Assembly (NCBI RefSeq): GCF_016027715.1
Contig: NZ_CP065691.1
Location: 1,769,954 to 1,833,953, forward strand
DNA from: Lactococcus garvieae
GTDB taxonomy: Bacteria; Bacillota; Bacilli; Lactobacillales; Streptococcaceae
Length of the DNA: 64,000 nucleotides
Direction: 5' to 3'
In this document: one piece after another, positions 36,615-46,490 of the stretch
How positions within the stretch are numbered: the first letter of the stretch is position 1
Layout: each line of letters begins with the position of its first letter
Made by a program: the position numbers and the translations under genes
Notes under the pieces: model-generated
Told to the model about the DNA's origin: nothing
Database searches by the model: none
What the model saw: the letters and a program-made list of their open reading frames with translations, nothing else

Positions 36615-37739
36615 TTATTTGCCCTCACTTTCAAATTTTGCAATTTGCTCAGCCATTACTTGACTAGGTACTTCAAGTGTATTTTTCAAGAAGCTTGATA
36701 CTTTTTGTTTTTCAACATTGTTTGCTTTCTTGATATCAGCATCAATACGAGCATCAAGTTCAGCGATATAAGCTTCTTCTTGAGCTTCATCCCAGATACC
36801 TTTTTCTGTCAAGTAAGTACGCATACGGAGCAAAGGTTCTTTAGCCCACCAAGAGTCAAGCCCTTCTTGGCTACGGTAGCGCATAGGGTCATCACCGGCT
36901 GTTGAGTGTGGTTCTAAACGGTTAGTGAGTGCTTCAATAACTACAGGTCCGTTTCCAGCTACGGCCCAAGCACGTGCTTCTTTAGCAGCTAAGTACATAG
37001 CGATTGCATCATTACCGTCAACAACGATAGAAGGGGCACCCGCAGCCCAACCTTTAGCAGCCAAATGTGGTGCAGCAGTTTGAAGTTCGCGTGGAGTTGA
37101 AATCGCATAACCATTGTTTTGAATAAAGGCTACCAGTGGTGCTTTATAGGCAGAAGCAAAGTTGATTCCTTCATAAGTATCACCTTGTGAAGAACCACCA
37201 TCACCCGTATAGACAAAGGCAACTGCATCTTTTTTACGTTTTTTAAGTCCCAAAGCAACACCGGCTGCTTCAACGTATTGTGCACCGATGATGATTTGTG
37301 GGAACCAAGATTTTACTTCAGCACCGTCATCGGTTGTATATTCATTACCGAGTTGGTGACCACGAGACCAGAGGAGGCCTTTCCAGATTGGCCAACCTTT
37401 AGCATAAATTTGTGGCAAATCACGGTATCCTGGGAAAAGCCAATCTTCGTCAGTAAAAGCAAAAGAAGTGGCCATTTGAGAAGCTTCTTGACCTGCAGTA
37501 GGTCCGAAGAATCCCATACGCCCTTGCTTAGCGAGTTTCATACAACGAATGTCGATTTGGCGGCTAAGTAACATATCTTTGAAGAGGTCAACTAAATCTT
37601 GATCAGAAAGATCTGCACGTTTAAGACCTTCTTCATCAACAATTTTTCCGTTTTCGTCTAAGATTTGTAGCGTCGGAAATGCGCTGTCTTGTAATTCTAA
37701 TTGTTCTTTGAAATCGAGGATTTTTGTACTATTTGACAT
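36615..37739 (-). CDS. pdhA: Pyruvate dehydrogenase E1 alpha subunit
   Basis: A 374-residue thiamine-diphosphate enzyme subunit. The cofactor motif is seen as [19 protein letters not shown], and the phosphopyrophosphate-contacting [13 protein letters not shown] follows. The N-terminus [18 protein letters not shown] is typical of lactic acid bacteria. Its product feeds acetyl-CoA to fatty acid synthesis and aerobic metabolism. It follows lplA after 32 bases in the same transcript. Confidence 0.96.
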   Translation of the reverse strand: MSNSTKILDFKEQLELQDSAFPTLQILDENGKIVDEEGLKRADLSDQDLVDLFKDMLLSRQIDIRCMKLAKQGRMGFFGPTAGQEASQMATSFAFTDEDWLFPGYRDLPQIYAKGWPIWKGLLWSRGHQLGNEYTTDDGAEVKSWFPQIIIGAQYVEAAGVALGLKKRKKDAVAFVYTGDGGSSQGDTYEGINFASAYKAPLVAFIQNNGYAISTPRELQTAAPHLAAKGWAAGAPSIVVDGNDAIAMYLAAKEARAWAVAGNGPVVIEALTNRLEPHSTAGDDPMRYRSQEGLDSWWAKEPLLRMRTYLTEKGIWDEAQEEAYIAELDARIDADIKKANNVEKQKVSSFLKNTLEVPSQVMAEQIAKFESEGK

Positions 37740-37771
37740 AAATATCTCCCTTTTTTAATTCGTTTTCTTTT

Positions 37772-38767
37772 TTAAATCAATTCATCAGCCCTAAAGAGCT
37801 GTGAAAGTTCATTGTTTTCAATTGTTCCAAAATACTGGCCGGCTTTGTTCTTTTCTAAAACTTCAAGCACCGAGTCTGGATTAAATGGTATCCCAATAAA
37901 ATCTTGCTTGATGTCACGCCAATCACGTACACCAAGGAAGTCTCCTAAGAAATTAATATCCGTAATCAGACCATTATTGACTTCAACTTGAATGTCAATG
38001 GATCCACCAGTAAATTTGGCATGGTTGTTGAAACTAAATTGAGGACTTTCTCCAAAATTCCAATCCCATGTAGAAAATTGTTCATCACGTAATTTTTTAA
38101 TACTTGCAAGCTGTGCATCACTTAGAATAAATTCCCCATCTTTACCCTGATCCGTCAAATAATACTTGAGCGCATCAATAAAAGTATCTAAATTTAAATC
38201 TGGCGCAAAGTCTTTGATGTTACCAACTCGCGATCGAACAGATTTAGCAGCTTTGGAGACGAACTTTTCATCTGATACATTAAGGGAGCGAATCATCGCC
38301 TCCACATCAGTATCCCATAATAAAGTACCATGATGCATAAGGTATCCGCCCGCATAACGTTGGGCATTACCAGAAACTTTTTTTCCTGCAATTTCGAGAT
38401 CATTTCTACCCGTGATTTCGGCTTCGATACCGAGGGAACGAAGCGCATCATACATAGGCTTTACAAACTGATGAAAGTTTACATGGGCTGAACTGGCTAC
38501 AGGGACAAAAAAGGTAAAGCAAATATTACCCAGATCATGGTAGACAGCTCCGCCACCCGAGACTCGGCGTACAACTTGTACATCATGTTGATCAATATAA
38601 TCTTGATTTATCTCAGCAAAAGTATTTTGGTTACGTCCAACGATAACAGCGCGCTTATTTTGCCAAAGAGCAAAAACAGGTTTATCTGCTTTCAGATTAT
38701 TTAATAACCAAGAATCCATCGCAATGTTTGTATAGGCATCCTGCCCGAGATAATTGATATATTGCAT
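37772..38767 (-). CDS. lplA: Lipoate-protein ligase
   Basis: A 331-residue ligase that attaches scavenged lipoate to E2 lipoyl domains. The catalytic domain has VGRNQNTFAEIN, VVRRVSGGGAVYHDLGN and KVSGNAQR, and a C-terminal accessory domain follows from about 245. I chose ATG 38767 because AAGGAG lies within the five codons after an upstream ATG (38782), which is therefore unlikely. It is the first gene of the pdh operon, giving the cell both the complex and the enzyme that activates it. Confidence 0.93.
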   Translation of the reverse strand: MQYINYLGQDAYTNIAMDSWLLNNLKADKPVFALWQNKRAVIVGRNQNTFAEINQDYIDQHDVQVVRRVSGGGAVYHDLGNICFTFFVPVASSAHVNFHQFVKPMYDALRSLGIEAEITGRNDLEIAGKKVSGNAQRYAGGYLMHHGTLLWDTDVEAMIRSLNVSDEKFVSKAAKSVRSRVGNIKDFAPDLNLDTFIDALKYYLTDQGKDGEFILSDAQLASIKKLRDEQFSTWDWNFGESPQFSFNNHAKFTGGSIDIQVEVNNGLITDINFLGDFLGVRDWRDIKQDFIGIPFNPDSVLEVLEKNKAGQYFGTIENNELSQLFRADELI

Positions 38768-38828
38768 AGATTCTCCTTCCATTAGAAATACATGTCAAAG
38801 GTATTTTACATTTGGCACATATAGTTTC

Positions 38829-38857
38829 ATTATATCCCTTGTGAAATAGAAAGTAAA
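38829..38857 (-). promoter_or_regulatory. lplA-pdhABCD operon promoter
   Basis: On the minus strand, -35 TTTACT (38852-38857), 17-bp spacer, -10 TATAAT (38829-38834). The leader is about 55 bases. Confidence 0.7.
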
Positions 38858-38930
38858 GAAAAATGACTCCGCTATCATAAGCGAAAATAACGCTATTTTT
38901 ATAAAAAATTTGTGAAGTTATTTTTAATAT

Positions 38931-38958
38931 AAAAAAGCATGAACGGCGCATGCTTTTA
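38931..38958. terminator. Terminator after the phosphodiesterase gene
   Basis: AAAAGCATG (38933-38941) pairs with CATGCTTTT (38949-38957). It lies between the leftward phosphodiesterase gene and the lplA promoter. Confidence 0.7.
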
Positions 38959-38968
38959 GTAGGAATTA

Positions 38969-39754
38969 TTAATATTTTCTTCCATAATTTTCTCGTAATT
39001 TGATAGCTTTTTCAGGATAATCGGTAAATAAACCCGAGATATTGTGTTGGAAGATCCGTCGCATATCTTTTTCGGAGTTAATCACCCAGAGACGAATTGC
39101 TTTGGAGTTAGAATCTATAAGTTTCGGGTGTTTAAACACATAATTTTGTTTTAAATGAAGTCCCGTTATAAAATCATCCACACCATCTAATTTAACGCTT
39201 TGAAAAGTTTTACCTGAGAGAAAGGCAAGTTCCTCTTTGACGCCAAGTTGATGAAGATGACGTAGCGTGGTGATATTAAAAGAAGAATAGATAGTTTTAA
39301 AGGGGAAGATACGACTGTTCATGAGTTCCATTAGTTTATTTTCGATACCTGGATAGTCAATAATGTCAGTCTTAACTTCGATATTTAAGTAGCCTGTAAA
39401 TTTTTCATCCACTAACAAATCTAGAACTTCTTTTAATGTTGGTATTTTTTCCCCTTGGAAACTTTTATGAAACCATGATCCTGCATCAAGTTGCTTTAAT
39501 TCAGATAAAGTCATGTCACTAACAAATCCTTTTCCTGAGGTGGTTCGATTCACTTTTTCATCATGGATGACAATGAGCTGCTTGTCTTTAGAAAGATGCA
39601 CGTCCAGCTCGATCCCATCTGACTTTACATTTAAAGCTTCGCGAAAAGCGCTCAGTGTATTCTCAGGTCGATTAGATTTTGAACCACGATGAGCAAAAAT
39701 AAGACAATGTTTTGGGTTTACACGTGAATAGTTTTTAGCTAAATTTATCGTCAT
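38969..39754 (-). CDS. Glycerophosphodiester phosphodiesterase family protein
   Basis: A 261-residue GDPD-family TIM barrel: FAHRGSKSNRPENT (H22, R23, E31), GIELDVHLSKDKQLIVIHDE and ELKQLDAGSWF. These are the metal and acid-base residues of enzymes that split glycerophosphodiesters into glycerol 3-phosphate and alcohol. It has no signal peptide or membrane segment, so it acts in the cytoplasm. AAGGGA precedes the ATG. It lies 11 bases after the HD hydrolase gene in the same direction. Confidence 0.9.
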   Translation of the reverse strand: MTINLAKNYSRVNPKHCLIFAHRGSKSNRPENTLSAFREALNVKSDGIELDVHLSKDKQLIVIHDEKVNRTTSGKGFVSDMTLSELKQLDAGSWFHKSFQGEKIPTLKEVLDLLVDEKFTGYLNIEVKTDIIDYPGIENKLMELMNSRIFPFKTIYSSFNITTLRHLHQLGVKEELAFLSGKTFQSVKLDGVDDFITGLHLKQNYVFKHPKLIDSNSKAIRLWVINSEKDMRRIFQHNISGLFTDYPEKAIKLRENYGRKY

Positions 39755-39765
39755 AATATCCCTTC

Positions 39766-40404
39766 TTAGAGCATATATTCTTCTTCAATAGCGGCAACAA
39801 ATTCGTGCATAATTTTGTCTCTTTTTTCAGCTAGTTCTTGACCTTTGGCTGTATTTATTAAGTTTTTAAGCAAGAAGAGCTTTTCATAAAAATGGTTGAG
39901 TGTTGTTCCTTTGTTTTTATGATAGGTATGTTTGTCAGAAAAACTTTCTGGCTTCACCGATGGATCATAAAGTGTTCTTCCATGTGTCCAGCCGTATTCC
40001 AACGTACGAACTATACCCCAGGCACCCATAGCATCGAGTCGATCCGCATCTTGAACGATTTGGCCATTGATATCTAACTCTTTTTGTTGAGTAAGATTAG
40101 AAGAATAACTCATATTATCTATGATATAGAAGATTTTATCTTGTTTTTCTTTTGAATAGTTGAGGGACTTTAGAAACTCAGCAACTTTTTGTTTTTGCAG
40201 AGCGACGTCAGGATAAAGTTTTTCATCATAGGTATCATGGAGATAAGCTGCAGCTAAAACTAAGTCAGAATCCGCTTGCGGTTCAGTGGCTAAGATTTTT
40301 TTTGCAAGTTGCACCACACGATAAATGTGGTCAAAACCGTGCCCGTCTTTATTATCTTGGTGGATATTTTGCACAAAGGTGGCTATATTCTCTTCAAATA
40401 TCAT
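39766..40404 (-). CDS. HD-domain phosphohydrolase
   Basis: A 212-residue metal-dependent hydrolase of the HD superfamily. The metal ligands are H26 in GHGFDHIYRV, H54-D55 in AAAYLHDTYD and an aspartate in VQDADRLDAMGA. This resembles YedJ/YpgQ-type nucleotide phosphohydrolases of about 210 residues. The natural substrate is uncertain. It sits between trpS and the phosphodiesterase gene in one leftward run. Confidence 0.85.
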   Translation of the reverse strand: MIFEENIATFVQNIHQDNKDGHGFDHIYRVVQLAKKILATEPQADSDLVLAAAYLHDTYDEKLYPDVALQKQKVAEFLKSLNYSKEKQDKIFYIIDNMSYSSNLTQQKELDINGQIVQDADRLDAMGAWGIVRTLEYGWTHGRTLYDPSVKPESFSDKHTYHKNKGTTLNHFYEKLFLLKNLINTAKGQELAEKRDKIMHEFVAAIEEEYML

Positions 40405-40420
40405 AACTTCTCTAATTCTT

Positions 40421-41452
40421 TTATTTTGTATCGAAGTAGTTGATGCCCATGGCAGATTTTACTTCAGACAGTGTATTTGCAGCAACAGCACGAGCTTTCT
40501 CAGAGCCTTCTTTTAGAATATCATACACGGCCCCCATATCTTTAGCAAATTCGATGCGACGTTCGCGTATAGGTGAAAGTTCACGGTCAAGAATATCAAG
40601 CAAATAGCGCTTCGTTTTAACATCGCCTAAGCCGCCTGCTTGATAGTGAGCTTTCATTTCAGCGATTGTTTCGGCATCTTCTTCACGACCAAACACATCT
40701 AGATAGTGGAAAACCATATTTCCTTCAATTTTACCTGGATCTTCAACTTTGATATGATCAGGGTCAGTGTACATGCTCATTACTTTCTTTTTAAGTGTAT
40801 CCATGTCGTCTGCAAGGTAAATACCGTTACCTAAAGACTTAGACATTTTAGCATTGCCATCTAGACCAGGTAGGCGACCAGCGGCTTCATTTTCTGGATA
40901 AAGACCTTCAGGTTCAACTAAGACATCACAGTCATAAGCATTGTTAAATGAGCGAGCAATTTCACGACATTGTTCAATCATTGGCTTTTGGTCGTTGCCT
41001 ACAGGAACAAGATTAGCTTTGAAAGCCGTAATATCTGCTGCTTGAGCGATAGGGTAAACCAAGAAACCAGCAGGAATAGATTCACCAAAGGCTTTTTGAG
41101 CTATTTCTGTTTTAACTGTTGGATTGCGTTCAAGGCGTGCTAAAGATACTAAGTTCATATAGTACATTGAAAGTTCAGCAAGTTCAGGGATTTGTGATTG
41201 GATAAAGAGGGTTGATTTCTCCGGATCCAAACCTGCTGCTAAATAATCCAAGGTAACATCACCCACAGATTGAATAATTTTTCCGGGATCTTTTGCATGA
41301 TCTGTGAGTGCTTGCTGGTCGGCAAGGAAAACAAACATGTTATAGTTGCCGGTATTTTGTAAGATAACTCGGTTTTTGAGAGAGCCCACATAGTGGCCGA
41401 TATGGAGTTTTCCCGTAGGACGGTCGCCCGTTAAGATTGTAGGTTTATTCAT
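40421..41452 (-). CDS. trpS: Tryptophanyl-tRNA synthetase
   Basis: A 343-residue class I synthetase. The HIGH motif is KLHIGHYVG (17-20) and KMSKS is in [15 protein letters not shown] 41452 is preceded by AAGGAG nine bases upstream; the frame extends upstream but runs into the T-box terminator stem, so the longer start is wrong. It is controlled by the tryptophan-specific T-box leader that precedes it. Confidence 0.96.
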   Translation of the reverse strand: MNKPTILTGDRPTGKLHIGHYVGSLKNRVILQNTGNYNMFVFLADQQALTDHAKDPGKIIQSVGDVTLDYLAAGLDPEKSTLFIQSQIPELAELSMYYMNLVSLARLERNPTVKTEIAQKAFGESIPAGFLVYPIAQAADITAFKANLVPVGNDQKPMIEQCREIARSFNNAYDCDVLVEPEGLYPENEAAGRLPGLDGNAKMSKSLGNGIYLADDMDTLKKKVMSMYTDPDHIKVEDPGKIEGNMVFHYLDVFGREEDAETIAEMKAHYQAGGLGDVKTKRYLLDILDRELSPIRERRIEFAKDMGAVYDILKEGSEKARAVAANTLSEVKSAMGINYFDTK

Positions 41453-41484
41453 AAGTATTATCTCCTTTTTATAGTGTGATTTAA

Positions 41485-41732
41485 GAACAAAAAACGCCCG
41501 TAGAGCATTGTAAAAAAACTCTACGGGCGTTATCACGCGGTACCACCGTAATTTGAAATTCTTTGAATTTCCTCTGGCTCGTCAAGAAACGAGTGCTTTT
41601 TTAACGGGAGCAGCCGTGATTTATATTGCTTAAAATCATCATTTATTGTCAGTCCATTCACTTTTCTAAAAACATTGACTCGCACCACCGTCAACTTCCT
41701 AAAGAATTTTATGAAAAGCTACTCTTCTGATA
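41485..41732 (-). promoter_or_regulatory. T-box riboswitch of trpS (specifier TGG)
   Basis: On the minus strand the leader starts near 41732. The specifier codon TGG for tryptophan lies at 41654-41656 in the stem I loop (GTGAATGGACTGAC). The T-box sequence with GGTGGTACCGCG is at about 41536-41548. The terminator follows: AACGCCCGTAGAG (41519-41531) pairs with CTCTACGGGCGTT (41493-41505), then T-run. Uncharged tRNA-Trp would stabilise the antiterminator and switch trpS on (established mechanism). Confidence 0.93.
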
Positions 41733-41738
41733 TTTGAC

Positions 41739-41767
41739 ATTCTACATTTAATTTCAAAAAATGTCAA
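41739..41767 (-). promoter_or_regulatory. trpS promoter
   Basis: On the minus strand, consensus -35 TTGACA (41762-41767), 17-bp spacer, -10 TAGAAT (41739-41744). A perfect 10-bp inverted repeat, TATTTGACAT / ATGTCAAATA (41731-41740 / 41761-41770), covers both boxes. Confidence 0.85.
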
Positions 41768-41797
41768 ATAAGTCTGAGCCCAATCTCTTGAAATGGC

Positions 41798-41803
41798 TAT
41801 AAT
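41798..41803 (+). promoter_or_regulatory. -10 box of the OsmC-family gene
   Basis: TATAAT at 41798-41803. The -35 is not convincing. The leader is about 55 bases. Confidence 0.5.
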
Positions 41804-41864
41804 AAAAACCTATACTTTAAATATAAGCTCTCAAAATATTCAGAATATAGAAAAGGAGAAACAT

Positions 41865-42308
41865 ATGGCAAATGTATCAACAGCTTCAGCACAATGGCAA
41901 GGAGATTTGCAAAATGGTTCAGGCACAATCAGCCTTGACTCTTCACAAATTTTTACAGATACGCCTTATAATTTTGTAGCACGTGCAGAACATTCAGCTT
42001 CAATTACAACGCCTGAGGAACTTCTTGGTGCCGCTCATGCAGCCTGCTTTAGCATGGCCTTTTCACTACTTTTAAGTGAAAAGGGTTATAAAGTAAACAA
42101 TATTTATACGCAAGCAGATGTTACTTTTGCGGTAACGGCGGATGGACCTGCTATTACGAAGATTCATTTGAAAAATCAATCTAAAATTGCGGGAATCTCG
42201 GATGATGAATTTCAAAAATTAGCTAAGGAAACGGAAGTTACGTGTCCCGTTTCTAAAGCTTTGGCCTCAGTACCCATTGAACTAGATGCAGAATTAGTTG
42301 TAGGTTAA
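41865..42308 (+). CDS. OsmC-family peroxiredoxin-like protein
   Basis: A 147-residue OsmC/Ohr-fold protein with the two redox cysteines C61 (AAHAACFSMAFS) and C127 (EVTCPVSKA). OsmC proteins reduce organic hydroperoxides. GGISx spacing and the sequence fit the OsmC rather than the Ohr branch. ATG 41865 is preceded by AAAGGAG; an upstream in-frame ATG at 41793 overlaps the -10 box and cannot be used. It is divergent from trpS. Confidence 0.88.
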   Translation: MANVSTASAQWQGDLQNGSGTISLDSSQIFTDTPYNFVARAEHSASITTPEELLGAAHAACFSMAFSLLLSEKGYKVNNIYTQADVTFAVTADGPAITKIHLKNQSKIAGISDDEFQKLAKETEVTCPVSKALASVPIELDAELVVG

Positions 42309-42368
42309 ACTTATACACATGTGGAAAATATTTCTACAAGATATTTTTTGCGAAGAGGCATGAAAATT

Positions 42369-42404
42369 AAAAAACAGTTATTCACATGTGAATAACTGTT
42401 TTTT
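42369..42404. terminator. Perfect palindromic terminator after the OsmC gene
   Basis: The 18-base half AAAAAACAGTTATTCACA is followed by its exact reverse complement, giving a 36-base palindrome with A- and T-tracts at the ends. Confidence 0.9.
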
Positions 42405-42746
42405 ATGTACTTTGTTTTCAATAATATTGTGGCGTGTAAAAAGATTAGACAAAAAGAGCAAAAGTTATTGAAACTGCTCATCCAAAAGTAAGATGTCAAC
42501 GTACTGTCAAATATATTTACAGTGGTAGAAAAGGTGTTTCAGCTTAGTTTACGATAATAACAGTTAGAGGTATAAAGGATTGTTTTTTATAAACAATATT
42601 AAATTCTGTTTGCGTTTGGTTATCTTAGGCGGTCTTTTGCGATATTTGTAGTAGAATAGAGAGAGGAATTTCGCAAACCAACACCATAATAAAAGAAAAG
42701 TGAGCTTCTTAAAGAAGCTCGCGCCCTAGAAATGGGAGGTGCATGT
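42405..42746 (+). promoter_or_regulatory. mgtA upstream region and hairpin leader
   Basis: A -10 TAGAAT lies at 42652-42657 and is bracketed by a near-perfect repeat TTTGCGATATT / AATTTCGCAAA (42636-42646 / 42667-42677). The leader has a 10-bp hairpin GTGAGCTTCT / AGAAGCTCGC (42700-42722). A second, overlapping stem GCGCC / GGTGC (42721-42725 / 42738-42742) encloses the ribosome site GGGAGG. This could make mgtA translation switchable. I do not see the conserved pieces of the M-box or of the yybP-ykoY motif. The 240 bases further upstream show no gene. Confidence 0.5.
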
Positions 42747-45344
42747 ATGCAAAAAATGAAAACCAACAAAAACGAAGTGCTAAAAGAACTAGCACAGCTA
42801 AATCGTGACGAGCTTTTTGAACGTTTAAACACCAACTTTACAGGTTTAAACGCTGAACAGGCTGAGGAACGCTTAGATGAATATGGCCCGAATGTAGTTG
42901 CCAGTCAAAAACCAACCCCCTGGTATATAATACTGCTTCATGCCTTTAAAAATCCCTTCGTTTTTGTCCTTGCTTTTTTGGCGGTTGTTTCCGCACTAAC
43001 AGGCGATATGGAGGGAGCACTCTATATGTTGCTCATGGTAACCGTATCTGCAGGTGTAAGCTTTGTGCAGGAATATAAGTCACAAAAAGCTTCAATTGCT
43101 CTACATGAGATGATTGAAAATACGACAAATGTTAAACGGGGAGCGGAGAACTTCGAAATCCCCATGGATGAAGTAGTACCAGGTGATATTATCCAACTGC
43201 AAACTGGCGACATGATTCCAGCAGATGCCATTTTGCTGTCTCACCGCGATCTCTTTATCAATCAAGCCTCGTTGACAGGGGAGTCATTTCCTGTAGAAAA
43301 ACGACTACCAGAAGACTTGGATGAAGATGAACAAATTGATTGGGAATTAACCTCCGCACTTGATGCCCCGAATATTCTCTTTATGGGAACGGATGTACTA
43401 TCAGGTAATGGCGAAATATTAATCGTTAAAACAGGTGCTTCAACGATGTTTGGCGATATCGCCAGCAAGGCCACGGCTACAAAAATTGAATCTTCCTTTG
43501 ACAAAGGTTTAAGTCGCGTAAGTCGTTTACTTTTAACCTTGGTTGCGATTATGTTCCCAGTTGTTTTAATCCTAAACTGGGTGACAAAAGGTGACTTTGA
43601 AACATCTTTCTTCTTTGCTATCGCTGTAGCAGTTGGGTTAACTCCAGAAATGTTACCAATGATTGTGAATGCTAATCTTGCTAAAGGGGCTGTAGCGCTT
43701 AGTAAAGAAAAAGTTATTGTTAAGAATCTGTCTGCCATTCAAAATCTTGGTTCAATGGACATTCTTTGTACTGACAAGACAGGGACGATTACGGAAGACC
43801 GTGTTGTCATGGTGGAGTATGTAAATTCACGAGGAGATAAAGCTGATGAAGTTCTAAATTCAGCTTACATTAACTCTAATTACCAAACGGGTTGGAAAAA
43901 CTTGATGGATGTTGCGGTCATTGACTACTTTAAAAAGTTGGACCGGGAATTACCAGACGAAAATATAACTAAAGTAGACGAAATTCCTTTCGATTTTTCA
44001 CGTCGCCTTTTATCTGTTGTTGTTAAAACGAATAATAAAAACTTGATGGTTACTAAAGGTGCTGTTGAGGAAATGCAAGCCATTTGTACCCATGTCATGG
44101 AAGATGGTAAGCGTGTCGAAATCACGGAGGAACGACTTGCAGAGATGAAGGAAGTCAACCGTGAGATGAATATGCAAGGCATGCGTGTACTCACAATAGC
44201 TGAGCGCATCATTTCCGACGATGAACTAGAAGATTTCGACTCTGCAAGTGAGCGTGATATGACACTTGTTGGCTTTATCGGTTTCCTTGATCCTGCTAAA
44301 GAATCAGCTGCAAAAGCAATTAGGAGTTTACAAGATCATGGTGTAACTGTAAAAGTGTTGACAGGTGATAATGCTATTGTTGCACAAAAAGTCTGTGAGG
44401 ATGTCGGTATACCGGTTGACAGTTATTGCATCGGAAGTGAGATTGATCTCATGGATGATGAGGAACTCTTCAATACAGCGATGGAAGTCCACCTGTTTGC
44501 TAAGCTTAATCCCATGCAAAAAGCACGTATCATTGAGCTAATCCGTAAAGTACATACTGTTGGTTTTATGGGTGATGGGATAAACGATGCTCCAAGTTTA
44601 CGCGCCGCTGATATAGGTATCTCTGTAGATACAGCAGCAGATATAACCAAAGATGCGTCCAATATTATCTTACTGGAAAAGAGTTTACAAGTATTGGAAA
44701 CAGGTGTAACTGAAGGGCGTAAAGTCTTTACAAATATGATGAAGTATATTCGTATTACCTTATCTTCAAACTTTGGGAATGTCTTTTCTGTATTGGTGGC
44801 CAGTGCTTTCTTGCCTTTCCTACCGATGCTAAGTTTACAAATTTTAACTTTGAATCTCATCTATGATATGAGTCAACTTTCCATCCCTTGGGATAATGTG
44901 GATGAAGAAGATATTGCTCGACCAGTTAAATGGCAAACCAAAGGTCTTGCTCGCTTTGCCTTTATTGTAGGTCCAGTATCTTCCATCTTTGATATCATTA
45001 CTTTCCTTGTATTATGGTATGTTTTTGGTTTCAATACAGTTGCGCATGCGAGTCTTTTCCAAGCAGGGTGGTTTGCAGTCAGCTTAGGAACACAGGCTTT
45101 GGCCTTCCATATCCTACGTACGAAAAAGGTTCCTTTCTTACAAAGCAAACCTTCGTTACCAGTTATTTTCACAACCATTGGTGCTTTTGTCGTTGGATTT
45201 ATATTGATTCTAGGCTCTTTTGGATCAATTATTGATTTAGCCCATCTGCCAGTTGCCTTTTTCTTCTATTGGGGCATAATCATCATTGCTTATCTCTTAT
45301 TCTTACAGTTCGTAAAAAATATTTACTACAAGAGATACAAATAA
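42747..45344 (+). CDS. mgtA: Magnesium-transporting P-type ATPase, MgtA type
   Basis: An 865-residue P3B-type ATPase expected to import Mg2+. The phosphorylation site is CTDKTGT (D343), the TGES loop is SLTGESFPVE, and the hinge is GDGINDAPSLRAADIG. About ten membrane segments, six of them after residue 660, fit MgtA/MgtB. The N-terminus has a long cytoplasmic helix region. ATG 42747 follows GGGAGG by seven bases; an upstream ATG (42732) would put that site inside the gene. It stands alone and ends at a terminator shared with plsX. Confidence 0.9.
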   Translation: MQKMKTNKNEVLKELAQLNRDELFERLNTNFTGLNAEQAEERLDEYGPNVVASQKPTPWYIILLHAFKNPFVFVLAFLAVVSALTGDMEGALYMLLMVTVSAGVSFVQEYKSQKASIALHEMIENTTNVKRGAENFEIPMDEVVPGDIIQLQTGDMIPADAILLSHRDLFINQASLTGESFPVEKRLPEDLDEDEQIDWELTSALDAPNILFMGTDVLSGNGEILIVKTGASTMFGDIASKATATKIESSFDKGLSRVSRLLLTLVAIMFPVVLILNWVTKGDFETSFFFAIAVAVGLTPEMLPMIVNANLAKGAVALSKEKVIVKNLSAIQNLGSMDILCTDKTGTITEDRVVMVEYVNSRGDKADEVLNSAYINSNYQTGWKNLMDVAVIDYFKKLDRELPDENITKVDEIPFDFSRRLLSVVVKTNNKNLMVTKGAVEEMQAICTHVMEDGKRVEITEERLAEMKEVNREMNMQGMRVLTIAERIISDDELEDFDSASERDMTLVGFIGFLDPAKESAAKAIRSLQDHGVTVKVLTGDNAIVAQKVCEDVGIPVDSYCIGSEIDLMDDEELFNTAMEVHLFAKLNPMQKARIIELIRKVHTVGFMGDGINDAPSLRAADIGISVDTAADITKDASNIILLEKSLQVLETGVTEGRKVFTNMMKYIRITLSSNFGNVFSVLVASAFLPFLPMLSLQILTLNLIYDMSQLSIPWDNVDEEDIARPVKWQTKGLARFAFIVGPVSSIFDIITFLVLWYVFGFNTVAHASLFQAGWFAVSLGTQALAFHILRTKKVPFLQSKPSLPVIFTTIGAFVVGFILILGSFGSIIDLAHLPVAFFFYWGIIIIAYLLFLQFVKNIYYKRYK

Positions 45345-45345
45345 C

Positions 45346-45380
45346 AAAAAAGCTTTGCCTCTAGGGTAAAGCTTTTTTTT
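45346..45380. terminator. Bidirectional terminator between mgtA and plsX
   Basis: An A-tract and GCTTTGCC pair with GGGTAAAGC and a T8 tail. It separates converging genes. Confidence 0.85.
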
Positions 45381-46371
45381 ATTCTTTCTCTTCAAAGTGT
45401 TTGACGAGTTGACCAGTAACATCTGTATCAAGCATACGCTGGATTTGGCGAATGGCTGAAACGATAGCTTCGGGGCTCGAATTGCCGTGTGCTTTGATGA
45501 CTGGAGCCTTTACACCAACTAGCGCTGCACCGCCGGCGCTGTCTGTACCCATGGTATCTTTGAGTTTACTCAATTCTTTCTTAACCAGAGCGCCACCAAT
45601 CTTGGTAGAGAAACCACCATTCATGATACCGTTTTTAATCTGACGCATGAGGACACTCGCAGTACCTTCAATCGCCTTCAGCACAGCGTTTCCCGTGAAA
45701 CCATCTGCAACAACCACATCAGCAGCGCCTGTCAAAATATCGCGAGACTCAATATTTCCGATGAAATTAATACCTTCAATATCTGAAAGAAGAGCATGTG
45801 CTTCCTTAATCATGGTAGAGCCTTTCGATTCTTCTGAACCGTTGGAAAGAAGAGCTACACGAGGATTTTTCACACCACGAACATTCGCAGCATAATAGCT
45901 TCCCAAAACAGCAAAATCTGCCAGATGTTCAGGTTTATTTTCAGCATTTGCCCCAAGGTCTAACATATCAAAGCCTGTGCCATCAGCAGTCGGTAAGGTA
46001 CTCATCAGTGCAGGACGGTCGATTTGTTTGATACGTCCGACGATGAAGAGACCAGCCGCAAGGAGAGCCCCAGTATTTCCTGCCGAAAGAACAGCATCAG
46101 CTTGATCATCTTTAACTGCCTTTACGGCACGGACAAGAGAACTATCTTTTTTCTTACGAATAGCTTTGACAGGCTCATCATGAAAGTCAATAAGTTCAGT
46201 TGTTGCAATAATTTTTACATTTTTTTCATCTTCTAGATGGGCCTTAATAGCTTCAGGATTTCCATAGAGTTGAAATTCTATATTTGGAAATTCTTTTTTT
46301 GCTAAATTAATTCCTTTGACGATTGACTCGGGCGCAAAGTCTCCACCCATAGCATCGATTGCGATTCTCAT
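45379..46371 (-). CDS. plsX: Phosphate acyltransferase PlsX
   Basis: A 330-residue enzyme that makes acyl-phosphate from acyl-ACP at the start of phospholipid synthesis. Typical pieces are [45 protein letters not shown] and [13 protein letters not shown]. Length is normal. A -10 TATAAT (46402-46407, minus strand) and GGAGGG precede it. An acpP gene, its common neighbour in other Firmicutes, is not next to it here. Confidence 0.95.
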   Translation of the reverse strand: MRIAIDAMGGDFAPESIVKGINLAKKEFPNIEFQLYGNPEAIKAHLEDEKNVKIIATTELIDFHDEPVKAIRKKKDSSLVRAVKAVKDDQADAVLSAGNTGALLAAGLFIVGRIKQIDRPALMSTLPTADGTGFDMLDLGANAENKPEHLADFAVLGSYYAANVRGVKNPRVALLSNGSEESKGSTMIKEAHALLSDIEGINFIGNIESRDILTGAADVVVADGFTGNAVLKAIEGTASVLMRQIKNGIMNGGFSTKIGGALVKKELSKLKDTMGTDSAGGAALVGVKAPVIKAHGNSSPEAIVSAIRQIQRMLDTDVTGQLVKHFEEKE

Positions 46372-46457
46372 AGTATTACCCTCCGATAACTTCTCTGTTC
46401 AATTATAGCGAAAATCTGTTTTTTTAGCCAATATGATTGGGCTTAGAATTAAGAATA

Positions 46458-46490
46458 CAAAAAAACATGAGACAAAACTCATGCTTTTGT
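46458..46490. terminator. Terminator after the HAD phosphatase gene
   Basis: ACATGAG-ACAAAA-CTCATG within A- and T-tracts, downstream of the leftward HAD gene. Confidence 0.7.

Noticed and set aside
42405-42746. M-box or yybP-ykoY riboswitch before mgtA
   Set aside because: The conserved cores of those motifs are not visible; only simple hairpins are seen.
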